From contig CALJEJ010000012.1 of the NCBI GenBank assembly GCA_938074745.1, forward strand, positions 1 to 53,752: a DNA stretch of 53,752 nucleotides, given 5' to 3'. Of this stretch, positions 27,727 to 35,915 are shown in pieces. The position numbers were made by a program, and so were the translations under genes. The notes beneath the pieces were generated by a model that searched no databases, was not told where the DNA came from, and saw only the letters and a program-made list of their open reading frames with translations. How positions within the stretch are numbered: the stretch's first letter is position 1; every line of letters starts with the position of its first letter. Source of the DNA: an uncultured Endomicrobiia bacterium. Its GTDB lineage: Bacteria > Elusimicrobiota > Endomicrobiia > DTEH01.

Positions 27727-28137
27727 ATGTCTAATATACAACTAAATAAACGCTGGAAAATTTATTTTGATGGCAATAAAACTCCACAAGGTGTTACTTG
27801 TTCATATCTTATAGTAAACGAACTTGGTGAAAAAATCAAGGAAACTACTTTAATGTTACCTAAGGAAACTACTGTTCCAGAAGCAGAATATTACGGGTTA
27901 ATATATGGGATTGAAAATATTTTAACCGAACTATGTCCCTCTATCTCTTGTTCGCCTAAAGAAATTGAATTAGAAATTTACGGTGATTCACAACTTGTAA
28001 TCCGACAAATAAATGGTGATTACGAATGTAAAAAACCGCAATTACGGGTTTTAAGAAGCAAAGTTAGAACTCTTCTTGAACAGTTTTCTTCTTACAATTT
28101 GACTTGGGTCCCACGAGAAAAAAATTTAGTCCGATGA
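27727..28137 (+). CDS. RNase HI-like protein, C-terminus probably frameshifted
   Basis: A 136-residue RNase H-fold protein (RHAQ-like, Type 1 RNase H or reverse-transcriptase-like nuclease group). Three catalytic acids are present: D15 in YFDGNKTPQG, E54 in PEAEYYG and D87 in YGDSQLVIRQINGDY. WVPREKN then leads to LVR and a TGA stop. The expected N-x-x-A-D motif with the fourth Asp is missing. The +1 frame reads DDTKLHIFH right after the break (bases 28133-28162), so a one- or two-base indel near 28130 may have cut the last catalytic Asp. The activity of the truncated product is doubtful. Confidence 0.72.
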   Translation: MSNIQLNKRWKIYFDGNKTPQGVTCSYLIVNELGEKIKETTLMLPKETTVPEAEYYGLIYGIENILTELCPSISCSPKEIELEIYGDSQLVIRQINGDYECKKPQLRVLRSKVRTLLEQFSSYNLTWVPREKNLVR

Positions 28138-28211
28138 TACAAAGTTACATATATTTCATTGAAAAATTGAACTGCTTCATTCTTAACTGAAGATTGTTAT
28201 ACGAACAGGTT

Positions 28212-28856
28212 ATGGAAAAACATCAGATTTATTTTGAACTTTTAGACGCTTTAAAAGAAAGAGGTTGTCCTATTTGTTTTCTTATCAATAGCAGGGTTCA
28301 TAAATTAATGGAAAATCTCTTGTATGAAAATGTTAACGATATAGAAATTCGTAAAAAGATAAAAGAATCTTTAGGTTTTTGTAATCTTCATTCATGGCAG
28401 TTAAAAAAATTTGCTGATGGTCTCGGTTTAAGTATAATCTATGAGGACTTATTGAATGTAATAAAAAATAAAATCAAAGAATTTCTCGGTAAGAAAGGAA
28501 AGAAAGTTGAAATTGGCTTAAACTGTCTCATATGTAGAGAAGCAAAAAATATTGAAAGAAGATTTATCTCATTATTTATAGAATATTTCAATGATATAGA
28601 GTTTAAAAATAATTTTAAATCATCATTTGGCCTTTGTTTGCCACATTTTATATCAGTTATAAAATCTTGCAAAGACAAGAATGTTATTGTAGAATTGTAT
28701 AGGATTGAAACAGAAAAGATAGAATTATTAAGGCACGAGTTAAATGAATTTCAGCGTAAACAGGATTACAGATTTTCCGCTGAAGGTTATGGCAAAGAAA
28801 AGGATTCTTGGATTAGAGCAATAGAAAAATTAACAGGTAAAGAAGGTGTATTTTAA
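28212..28856 (+). CDS. DUF6062 family protein (two-fold Cys/His motif)
   Basis: A 214-residue protein from ATG 28212; a TTG 18 bases upstream would add six residues. It is highly helical and holds two copies of a C-x2-C ... C-x2-H pattern: C19, C22, C57, H60 and C105, C108, C142, H145, with the first half reading RGCPICFLI and GFCNLHSW and the second LNCLICREA and GLCLPHF. This is the DUF6062 arrangement as I remember it. The ligand set looks suited to zinc or an iron-sulphur site; function unknown. Cytoplasmic, no signal peptide. Confidence 0.8.
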   Translation: MEKHQIYFELLDALKERGCPICFLINSRVHKLMENLLYENVNDIEIRKKIKESLGFCNLHSWQLKKFADGLGLSIIYEDLLNVIKNKIKEFLGKKGKKVEIGLNCLICREAKNIERRFISLFIEYFNDIEFKNNFKSSFGLCLPHFISVIKSCKDKNVIVELYRIETEKIELLRHELNEFQRKQDYRFSAEGYGKEKDSWIRAIEKLTGKEGVF

Positions 28857-28866
28857 GAACTGTCAG

Positions 28867-29000
28867 ATGGCAAAAATCAGTGAACTAAAAACAAGAGAAA
28901 TTCTTGCCTCACGGAGAAATCCCACAGTTGAAAAATTGATGTTATTCTTGGTGTCTCGTTTGCAACAATAAAAATGTTTGAAAATAAATTAAAGAACTAA
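28867..29000 (+). pseudogene. Enolase gene fossil
   Basis: ATG 28867 opens MAKISELKTREILASRRNPTVE, which closely matches the enolase N-terminus (AKI..xREILDSRGNPTVE), with D to A and G to R changes. The frame then drifts. In the +1 frame the text IDVILGVSFATIKMF follows, where IDV is near the normal V-D-V and ILGVS-A-A-K resembles a later enolase block (N-A-I-L-G-V-S-L-A). This fits a gene shrunk by a large internal deletion and a frameshift, ending at 29000. The rest of the gap to yggS holds no other gene that I can see. Confidence 0.65.
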
Positions 29001-29079
29001 CATTCTACTCTTGTTTTGTCTTATCCTTTATTCTTTTCTATATTGAATTTTGATACAAAAATTTTGTATATTTTTCAAA

Positions 29080-29781
29080 ATGAGCCAAGTTTTACCCTTA
29101 TCTTTAATTGAAAAAAATTTTTATAATTTAAAACAAGAAATTAATAAGATAGTAAGACACGAGGTAAGTATTGTTATAGTAACAAAGTATATAGAAGATA
29201 TAACCTTGATCTCACAGTTGGCAGATATAGGTATTACAGATATTGGTGAAAATTATGCCCAAGATATGCAAAAAAAATATGAACTTTTAATTCAAACTAC
29301 TGGAACTGCTAAATTTCGTTGGCATTTTATTGGTCATCTGCAAAAAAATAAAGTAAAAAAAGTTGTCCCTATAGCAGATTTGATACAATCAGTTGACAGT
29401 TTTGAATTAGCCCAAGAAATAGACCGTCAAGGGAAAAAAATTAATAAAATTCAAAATTGTTTAATAGAGGTAAAAGTTTCTCCTGAACCTACTAAATACG
29501 GATGTTTACCAGAAAATGTAGAAGAATTGGTAAACAAGATAAAGAGTTTATCTAACATTCGTATATGTGGTTTAATGGCGATGGCGCCTTTTTTTGAAAA
29601 TCCGGAACTCGCCAGACCATATTTCAGAGTTGTGTCCGAACTTTACAGAAATCTCTCTTCTAAATTTGCTGATGACTGTCCTCACTATCTTTCAATGGGG
29701 ATGAGCAACGATTATTTGGTAGCTATTGAAGAAGGAGCAAATATGATAAGGATTGGCAGTAAAATTTTATTAAAAGGATGA
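29080..29781 (+). CDS. yggS: YggS family PLP-binding protein (PLP homeostasis)
   Basis: A 233-residue alanine-racemase-fold single-domain protein that holds PLP and helps control B6 and amino-acid pools. K36 (VTKYIED) is the PLP lysine. IGENYAQDMQKKYE, RWHFIGHLQKNKVKKV, ALMAMAPF-like CGLMAMAPF, LSMGMSNDYLVAIEEGANMIRIG are standard. Start at ATG 29080 (MSQVLPLSL) chosen over a TTG 30 bases upstream. The yggS-proC-DUF167 order is common in bacteria. Confidence 0.95.
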   Translation: MSQVLPLSLIEKNFYNLKQEINKIVRHEVSIVIVTKYIEDITLISQLADIGITDIGENYAQDMQKKYELLIQTTGTAKFRWHFIGHLQKNKVKKVVPIADLIQSVDSFELAQEIDRQGKKINKIQNCLIEVKVSPEPTKYGCLPENVEELVNKIKSLSNIRICGLMAMAPFFENPELARPYFRVVSELYRNLSSKFADDCPHYLSMGMSNDYLVAIEEGANMIRIGSKILLKG

Positions 29782-29787
29782 TTGTTT

Positions 29788-30600
29788 ATGAAATTTGGTA
29801 TAATTGGTTGTGGTAAAATGGGTAGTGTAATTTTAGAATCGATATTATCTTTAAAATCAGTTAACCACAGAAATGTGATGATAAGTGATATTGATGAAAC
29901 CAAACTTAGACATTATGAAAAAAAGTATAAAATACTTATAAGCAAATCTAATTGTAATTTAACCAAATTTTCTGATTTAATAATTCTTGCTGTAAAACCA
30001 CAACAAATAAAAGAAGTTTTAGATGAAATAAAAAGTTTTGTCACACCACGCAAAATTGTTGTTTCAATTGCTGCAGGAGTGAAAATTTCTACTATAGAAA
30101 AAGTTTTAGGAAAAAATGTCCCTATAGTAAGAACAATGCCAAATTTACCACTTAAAGTAGGTTGTGGCATTACAGCAGTGTGTTATAATTCAACAGCCAA
30201 AAACAATTCTAGAATAAAATCTCTTACTAAACGAATCTTTTCAGTAAAAGGCGAAATTGTTGAAATTAAAGAAAACAAAATGGATTTAATAACAGCAATT
30301 TCAGGGTCAGGACCTGCGTATCTGTTTTATATTTCTGAAATATTACAGTATTGTGGGGTAAGGTTCGGATTAGCAAAAAATGTTTCTGAAAAATTGGTAA
30401 ACCAGACTTTACATGGTGCTGCAGTAATGTTGTCTGAAAGTGGTATTTCTGCAGAACAATTACGTAAGGATGTCACCTCTAAAGGTGGAACTACAGAATA
30501 TGCATTGAAAACATTTTATAAATATAATCTGAAAAAAATTTTTTATAAAGCAATTCAGGCAGCTAAGAACCGTGCTAAAGAGTTGTCTAAGATGGTTTGA
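29788..30600 (+). CDS. proC: Pyrroline-5-carboxylate reductase
   Basis: A 270-residue enzyme for the last step of proline synthesis. Rossmann motif FGIIGCGKMGSVILES at the N-terminus; VRTMPNLPLKVGCGITAV and the C-terminal SGPAYLFYISEI, QTLHGAAVMLSESGI and RKDVTSKGGTTEYAL signature. ATG 29788 gives the standard start and follows AAGGATG; an in-frame TTG two codons earlier is less likely. Full length. Confidence 0.96.
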   Translation: MKFGIIGCGKMGSVILESILSLKSVNHRNVMISDIDETKLRHYEKKYKILISKSNCNLTKFSDLIILAVKPQQIKEVLDEIKSFVTPRKIVVSIAAGVKISTIEKVLGKNVPIVRTMPNLPLKVGCGITAVCYNSTAKNNSRIKSLTKRIFSVKGEIVEIKENKMDLITAISGSGPAYLFYISEILQYCGVRFGLAKNVSEKLVNQTLHGAAVMLSESGISAEQLRKDVTSKGGTTEYALKTFYKYNLKKIFYKAIQAAKNRAKELSKMV

Positions 30601-30652
30601 GTATGTAATAAGAAATTTAGAGAAGGATTTTAATTTAAAGAGGTGATGTGGA

Positions 30653-30919
30653 ATGATAATAAAGGTAAGAGTATTACCAAACTCACCTAAAAACGAAATA
30701 GTATCAAGGATAGGTGCAGTGGTGAGAGTACAACTTACAACAAAAGATGTAGGTAGTGAAGAGACCAATAAATTGTTAAAACAGGTAATTGCAGAGTTTT
30801 TTGGTATAAAGGAAAAAAATATATACATTCGTAAAGGTCATCGAGGAAAAGAAAAAACTATAGAACTTGAAGGAAAAACTGAAGAAGAGTTTAAAGAATT
30901 GTTAGATTGTATCCCTTAA
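30653..30919 (+). CDS. DUF167 / YggU family protein
   Basis: An 88-residue small protein with the family core MIIKVRVLPNSPKNEI and a Lys-rich end IYIRKGHRGKEKTIELEG. Function unknown in general; it commonly lies near yggS and proC, as here. A clear GAGGTGATG Shine-Dalgarno precedes ATG. Confidence 0.88.
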   Translation: MIIKVRVLPNSPKNEIVSRIGAVVRVQLTTKDVGSEETNKLLKQVIAEFFGIKEKNIYIRKGHRGKEKTIELEGKTEEEFKELLDCIP

Positions 30920-30931
30920 GTTGTTAATCTT

Positions 30932-32005
30932 ATGAGGTCTTTAGAACCATTTTATTTTGAAAGACAAGATAATTGTCTATATGTACTTAACCAAAAAATT
31001 TTACCATTAAAAATTGAATATGTTAGATGTGTGACTTGTGAAGATGTTGTAAAATCTATAAAAGATATGACAGTTCGTGGTGCACCTGTAATAGGTCTTG
31101 TTGCAGGTTATGGGTTTGTGTTAGGAATTAAGGAGTTCTTTGATCATTATGCTAAAAGGTTATCAGAGGATCAGATAAATAAGAAAAAATTTTTTTTGAA
31201 ATATATTTCAGATCTTGAATCTAAATTAGTTTCTACACGACCTACAGCAGTAAACCTTTCATGGACTGTTAACAAAATAAAATCGTTTCTTATTACGAAA
31301 TTAAATTCTACCAATATATCCCGAAAGATAATTACATTAGTTTTAGCCGAAATGAAAAATATTCATCAAGAAATTATCTCACAAAATCTAAAAATTTCAA
31401 AACTTGGATACAAGTTAATTTCTAAACAGAAAGATAAATGTGTTATACTTACACATTGTAATGCTGGGACACTTGCAACTGGCGGTGTTGGAACTGCATT
31501 AGGAATTATAACAGAACTTCATCGTCATAAAAAAATTAAAACTGTGTATGTTACAGAAACACGGCCGTACATGCAAGGTGCAAGGTTGACAATGTTTGAA
31601 CTTATTTCCCAAGGTGTTCCTTGTGAACTTATCTGTGACAATATGGCAGGGTTTGTGATGAAAAATAAACAAGTAGATTGTGTAATTGTTGGTGCAGATA
31701 GAATTGCAAAAAATGGCGATACAGCAAACAAAATCGGTACATATTCCTTAAGTATACTCGCAAAATATCACAATATACCATTTTATGTTGCAGCACCAAG
31801 TTCTACTATTGACACTTCAATTTCTGATGGGGATAAGATTGTCATAGAAGAACGTTCTGAAGAAGAGCTCAAGATTGTAAATGGTAAATTAATAACATTG
31901 AAAAATGCTAAAGTGTACCATCCAGCGTTTGATATTACTCCAGCAAAACTTATTTCTGCAATTATTACAGAAAAAAAAGTGTATCGTTATCCTTATAAAT
32001 TTTAG
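30932..32005 (+). CDS. mtnA: S-methyl-5-thioribose-1-phosphate isomerase (MtnA-type)
   Basis: A 357-residue eIF-2B alpha/beta/delta-fold isomerase of the methionine salvage pathway. Conserved: TVRGAPVIGLVAGYGF, RPTAVNLSWTVNKIKS, CNAGTLATGGVGTALG with the catalytic Cys, RPYMQGARLTMFEL and IVGADRIAKNGDTANKIGTY with the catalytic Asp. No other methionine salvage gene is near; the neighbours are hydrogenase-maturation genes. An R15P isomerase role cannot be excluded from sequence alone. Confidence 0.9.
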   Translation: MRSLEPFYFERQDNCLYVLNQKILPLKIEYVRCVTCEDVVKSIKDMTVRGAPVIGLVAGYGFVLGIKEFFDHYAKRLSEDQINKKKFFLKYISDLESKLVSTRPTAVNLSWTVNKIKSFLITKLNSTNISRKIITLVLAEMKNIHQEIISQNLKISKLGYKLISKQKDKCVILTHCNAGTLATGGVGTALGIITELHRHKKIKTVYVTETRPYMQGARLTMFELISQGVPCELICDNMAGFVMKNKQVDCVIVGADRIAKNGDTANKIGTYSLSILAKYHNIPFYVAAPSSTIDTSISDGDKIVIEERSEEELKIVNGKLITLKNAKVYHPAFDITPAKLISAIITEKKVYRYPYKF

Positions 32006-32012
32006 TTTTTAT

Positions 32013-32546
32013 ATGGACAATATTAATGAATTTTCTTTATTATTAAAAAACATTGTTGTTCCTGAAAAAACTTTATTTATAGGTATCGGTAATATTTTAA
32101 GGACGGACGATGGTGTGGGTAGTATAATTATAAGTTCGTTGAAAAACAAATATGGAGATTGTTTACCTAATAAAGTAAAACTTCTTGATGCTGGAATAAA
32201 CATAGAAAATTTGTTATCTCAAATCATAAATTTTGGACCTAAAACTGTCGTATTTTTTGATGCAATAAGACCAAATAACAAGTTTTTAGATAAAGAAATT
32301 GTTGTTTTACCAAAAGAAAAATTGCAAAATACTACTTTCAGCACTCATAATATCTCATTGGCTACAACTATAGAATATTTAAATTTTCAGATAAATGAAA
32401 AATTTAACTTTCAACCAGAATTTTATGTTGTCGGGATAAAAGTTTTTAACATAAATTTTGCACAAAAAATATCTGAAAAAGTTTTATCTTATATAAAAGC
32501 AATATTGTCAGAAATTGAAGCATGGGTAAATAATATACCTTATTAA
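32013..32546 (+). CDS. Hydrogenase maturation protease (HycI/HyaD family)
   Basis: A 177-residue protease that removes the C-terminal tail of a [NiFe] hydrogenase large subunit after metal insertion. GIGNILRTDDGVG near residues 24-36 holds the first nickel-sensing Asp; LDAGINIENLL and FDAIRPNN are followed by STHNISLATTIEYL with the His ligand. Start at ATG 32013, since the in-frame TTG upstream lies inside mtnA. Eight bases after mtnA. The target hydrogenase is not in the window. Confidence 0.85.
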   Translation: MDNINEFSLLLKNIVVPEKTLFIGIGNILRTDDGVGSIIISSLKNKYGDCLPNKVKLLDAGINIENLLSQIINFGPKTVVFFDAIRPNNKFLDKEIVVLPKEKLQNTTFSTHNISLATTIEYLNFQINEKFNFQPEFYVVGIKVFNINFAQKISEKVLSYIKAILSEIEAWVNNIPY

Positions 32547-32563
32547 AAACAGACACACCTTTT

Positions 32564-32908
32564 ATGCACGAACTTAGTTTAGCACAAAATTTGATGGCAA
32601 GTATACTAAATATTTTAAAACAATATGATTCTGTAACCAAAGTTATACGAATTAAAATATGTATTGGCGAAGCTTCTGGTGTGGATGTAAACTTTTTAGA
32701 CCATTCGTTAAAAGAGCATGTGTTAAAAAATACTGTATGTGAAAATGCTCAAATAGAATATGAGAAACTTCCTGTAAAAATAAAATGTAAATCTTGTGGT
32801 AAAATTTATTCTGAAATAACAGCGAACATTTGTACAGTTTGTGGAGAGGATGGATTTGAAGTTATATCTGGTAACGAATTTTATGTAAAAGAAATTGAGC
32901 TAGAGTAA
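32564..32908 (+). CDS. hypA: Hydrogenase nickel-incorporation protein HypA
   Basis: A 114-residue nickel chaperone. M1-H2-E3 gives the N-terminal nickel site (MHELSLAQNLM). The zinc site is formed by C75 and C78 (CKSC) and C90 and C93 (CTVC). It delivers nickel to [NiFe] hydrogenase with HypB, which is not in this window. Five bases before the next gene. Confidence 0.93.
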   Translation: MHELSLAQNLMASILNILKQYDSVTKVIRIKICIGEASGVDVNFLDHSLKEHVLKNTVCENAQIEYEKLPVKIKCKSCGKIYSEITANICTVCGEDGFEVISGNEFYVKEIELE

Positions 32909-32913
32909 CAAAA

Positions 32914-34071
32914 ATGGTAAATACTATACAAATAGATGAAATATTTAAAAAACCAATTTTAGGTGTTGGAGCAGAACTAAAAAACACTTTTGCTGCTGGT
33001 GTAAATAATAATGTGTTTATAAAAGAGCACGATTATATTGATAATAATTTAAAAATGTTGTCATTATTTGACAATACAGTGAAATATTTTGAAAAAGAAT
33101 TAAGTTTCTTACCTGAAATAATTGTCCACGATTTACATCCCGAGTATCTTTCAACAAAGTATGTACATGAATTGGTTCACAAATATAAAAAACTAAATAT
33201 TTATTCTGTCCAACACCATTTTGCCCATATGGTAAGTTGTATGACGGATAACAATATTACGACAACCTCTATAGGAGTAATTTTTGATGGTACAGGGTTT
33301 GGGTTAGATGGAACTATCTGGGGTAGCGAATTTTTTGTTGCTGACAGAAAAAAATTTTGTCGTGTAGGATATTTTGACTATATAAATTTAGTTAGTGGAG
33401 ATTTGGGGATTAAAGAACCCTACAGAACTACTTTAGGATTCTTATATCAACATTCTTTTGAAAATATTGAAAAATTACCTTTTTGGAAAAAATTTGTCAT
33501 TCAATATAAAAAAGATTATGTTCTGCGTGCTAAAGGAATAAAATTCCTTATAGATAACAATATTAATATTGTAAAAAGTTGTGGTATGGGACGAATTTTT
33601 GACATTGTAGCAGTATTATGTGGTCTTGGTTTGGTGAACAGTTATGAAGGTGCTCTACCTATTGAAACAGAACAACGAGTACCTAAAAATCCAGATGGAA
33701 CTATAGATACAAAGTTATTTTATAACTATAGGATAATTTCTCACGATAACCAATATATAGTTGATACCACAACATTGTTGAAATGTATTGTTGAAGATTT
33801 GTTAAAGAACGTACCATTGGAAGAAATTTTAACAAAATTTTATTCTACAATAGTGTTAACTACTTACAAAATTGTTTTAGAATTACATAAAAAGTTTGAT
33901 ATTGACAAAGTCCTTTTTTCTGGAGGTGTGTTTCAAAACAAAGTGCTAACAAATACATTAACTAAACTTCTTACCGAAGCAAAATTAAAAGTTTATACCC
34001 ACAAAAATATACCATGTAACGATGCTGGAATTTCTATCGGCCAAATTGTAGCTGTTAATAATTTACAATAA
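32914..34071 (+). CDS. Stand-alone HypF carbamoyltransferase (Kae1-like) domain
   Basis: A 385-residue protein covering only the C-terminal carbamoyltransferase domain of HypF, normally about 750 residues. GVGAELKNTFAA opens it at once. HDLHPEYLSTKY, QHHFAHMVSC (metal ligands H101, H105), IGVIFDGTGFGLDGTIWGSE (D125), KSCGMGRIFDIVAVL, EGALPIETE, LFSGGVFQN and CNDAGISIGQ follow HypF order. The acylphosphatase, zinc-finger and YrdC-like domains are absent, and hypA ends only 5 bases upstream, so no N-terminal remnant is hidden here. Whether it makes carbamoyl-adenylate with an external partner is open. Confidence 0.85.
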   Translation: MVNTIQIDEIFKKPILGVGAELKNTFAAGVNNNVFIKEHDYIDNNLKMLSLFDNTVKYFEKELSFLPEIIVHDLHPEYLSTKYVHELVHKYKKLNIYSVQHHFAHMVSCMTDNNITTTSIGVIFDGTGFGLDGTIWGSEFFVADRKKFCRVGYFDYINLVSGDLGIKEPYRTTLGFLYQHSFENIEKLPFWKKFVIQYKKDYVLRAKGIKFLIDNNINIVKSCGMGRIFDIVAVLCGLGLVNSYEGALPIETEQRVPKNPDGTIDTKLFYNYRIISHDNQYIVDTTTLLKCIVEDLLKNVPLEEILTKFYSTIVLTTYKIVLELHKKFDIDKVLFSGGVFQNKVLTNTLTKLLTEAKLKVYTHKNIPCNDAGISIGQIVAVNNLQ

Positions 34072-34082
34072 AAAAAAATATT

Positions 34083-34961
34083 ATGATACCGAAAGAAATT
34101 TTACAAAAAGTGCGTAAAATTGAGTTTAAAACTAACCGTATAGTGAACGATTTGTTCTCAGGCCAATATTCAAGTGTGTTTAAAGGTCGTGGAATTGAAT
34201 TTGAAGAAGTCAGAGAATATGTTCCGGGAGATGATGTTCGCTGTATTGACTGGAATGTTACTGCAAGATATAATAAACTATTTATAAAGAAATTTGTAGA
34301 GGAACGTGAACTTACTATAATGTTATTACTTGATCTTAGTAAATCACAATATTTTGGTTCTGTAGAAAAAATAAAATCTGACATAATAGCAGAGATTGCT
34401 TGTATACTATCTTTTTCTGCATTAAAAAATAATGATAAGGTTGGTGCAATAATTTTTACTGACGAAGTAGAATTGTATATACCACCTAAAAAATCTTTAT
34501 CCCATAGTTTAAGAATCATAAGAGAAATACTCTATTATAAACCCAAAAATACAATGACTAATATAACCAAAGCGTTAGAATTTTTTTACCGAGTACAAAA
34601 AAAGAAATGTATTGCTTTTTTATTCTCAGATTTTATTGATACTGGGTATGAACATTCAATAAAAATTGTTGCTAAAAAACATGACCTTATACTTATTCGT
34701 ATTACTGATCCAAAAGAAAGAGAAATCAATGTTCCAGCATTTATTGAATTTGAAGATATTGAAACAAAAGAAAAATTTGAAATTGATTTTTTAAAAAAGG
34801 ATAATAGAGAAAAATTTTTTTCAATTGTTAAACAGAACGAAGAAATATTGAACCAAATTGTTAAAAAATACAATATAGATTTAATAGACATTACCACAGA
34901 TAAACCATATATACAACCTTTATTAAAATTTTTCTCAACGAGAGAACAAAGGTTTAGATAA
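34083..34961 (+). CDS. DUF58 protein with MIDAS-like motif
   Basis: A 292-residue soluble protein of the DUF58 family found in MoxR/Bat clusters. It has the family core SSVFKGRGIEFEEVREY and VPGDDVRCIDWNVTARYNKLF, and the D-x-S-x-S site in LLLDLSKSQYF. It heads the aerotolerance operon; a MoxR AAA ATPase, the usual first gene, is not seen upstream. Likely couples MoxR to the VWA proteins, inferred from the family. Confidence 0.88.
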   Translation: MIPKEILQKVRKIEFKTNRIVNDLFSGQYSSVFKGRGIEFEEVREYVPGDDVRCIDWNVTARYNKLFIKKFVEERELTIMLLLDLSKSQYFGSVEKIKSDIIAEIACILSFSALKNNDKVGAIIFTDEVELYIPPKKSLSHSLRIIREILYYKPKNTMTNITKALEFFYRVQKKKCIAFLFSDFIDTGYEHSIKIVAKKHDLILIRITDPKEREINVPAFIEFEDIETKEKFEIDFLKKDNREKFFSIVKQNEEILNQIVKKYNIDLIDITTDKPYIQPLLKFFSTREQRFR

Positions 34962-35007
34962 AATCTAAATCTTACCTTAAAAAAAATTTATCTATATACG
35001 TCATCTA

Positions 35008-35913
35008 ATGAAATATATAAAGTTTTTATTATTAATATCTTTAGTAGTCACAGAACTTTTTGGAAAAATAAAATCGCAATGTTTTTTAGACAAAAAGTCT
35101 GTTAATATTGCAGATATAGTAAAATATAATGTTATTTTAGAATTTCCGTCGGAGTTTACACTTAAAGATATGGATATTTATACTGCTATAATAGACACCG
35201 CAGGTGTGCAATGTTTTGTTTTAATGAATAAACAACAAAAAAAGATAAAAAAATTTTTCTCTAACAAAACAATAGAAAAATATATTTTTCATTTAATGCC
35301 TATCCAATTAGGAAATCAGAAAATTGGTCCGCTGGAAGTTAGTTTTGTTAACACAACAACTAATGAAATCAAAATTGTGAAACTTCCGGAAATATCGTTA
35401 GAGGTAAAACCTGTAGAAAAACCTAAAAACAGAAAATTTGATGGTGAAATTGTAGATATAAAAGGTCAGATATGGATATACAAATGGTATTTATGGTTTA
35501 TTCTATTGTTGATTTTTATTATATGTGGAATTATATTCTATCTAAAAAATAAAAAAATCCGCACACAGACAGCTTCAGTTTTACAACAAGAATTGGACGC
35601 AAAAGAATTAGCATTGAAACGTCTGCAGGAATTATGGCTTAAAGACTATATTTCTAAAATGTTAATAAAAGAATTTTACTTAGAATTGACTGAAATTGTA
35701 AAAGAGTACATTTCTTATAAATACAAAATCAATGCTTTAGAATTGACTACGGAAGAGTTGTTTCATACTTTGAAAAAATTTGTTGATAAGAAATATAATT
35801 TAAAACTAAAAAGTTTTTTAGACAATGCTGATTTGGCAAAATTTGCAAAATATATTCCTGAGGTTGCTCAAATCAAACAAGATTTTGATACTGCTAAGGA
35901 GTTAATAATATAA
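35008..35913 (+). CDS. BatD-like/DUF4381-like membrane protein
   Basis: A 301-residue protein with a signal peptide (about 1-20, ELFGK), a beta-rich extracytoplasmic domain (about 25-140), one TM (about 157-180, WYLWFILLLIFIICGIIFYL) and a helical C-terminal tail (about 190-300) that resembles DUF4381 tails, for example KEFYLELTEIVKEYISYKY. Such proteins sit between DUF58 and BatA in many operons. It is 2 bases from batA. Function inferred from context. Confidence 0.75.
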   Translation: MKYIKFLLLISLVVTELFGKIKSQCFLDKKSVNIADIVKYNVILEFPSEFTLKDMDIYTAIIDTAGVQCFVLMNKQQKKIKKFFSNKTIEKYIFHLMPIQLGNQKIGPLEVSFVNTTTNEIKIVKLPEISLEVKPVEKPKNRKFDGEIVDIKGQIWIYKWYLWFILLLIFIICGIIFYLKNKKIRTQTASVLQQELDAKELALKRLQELWLKDYISKMLIKEFYLELTEIVKEYISYKYKINALELTTEELFHTLKKFVDKKYNLKLKSFLDNADLAKFAKYIPEVAQIKQDFDTAKELII

Positions 35914-35915
35914 AA

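Noticed and set aside
28115-28130. Programmed slippage in the A7 run of the RNase H-like gene
   Set aside because: The +1 frame has a TAG at 28127-28129 just after the run, so slippage there would end translation. A small indel near 28130 fits better.
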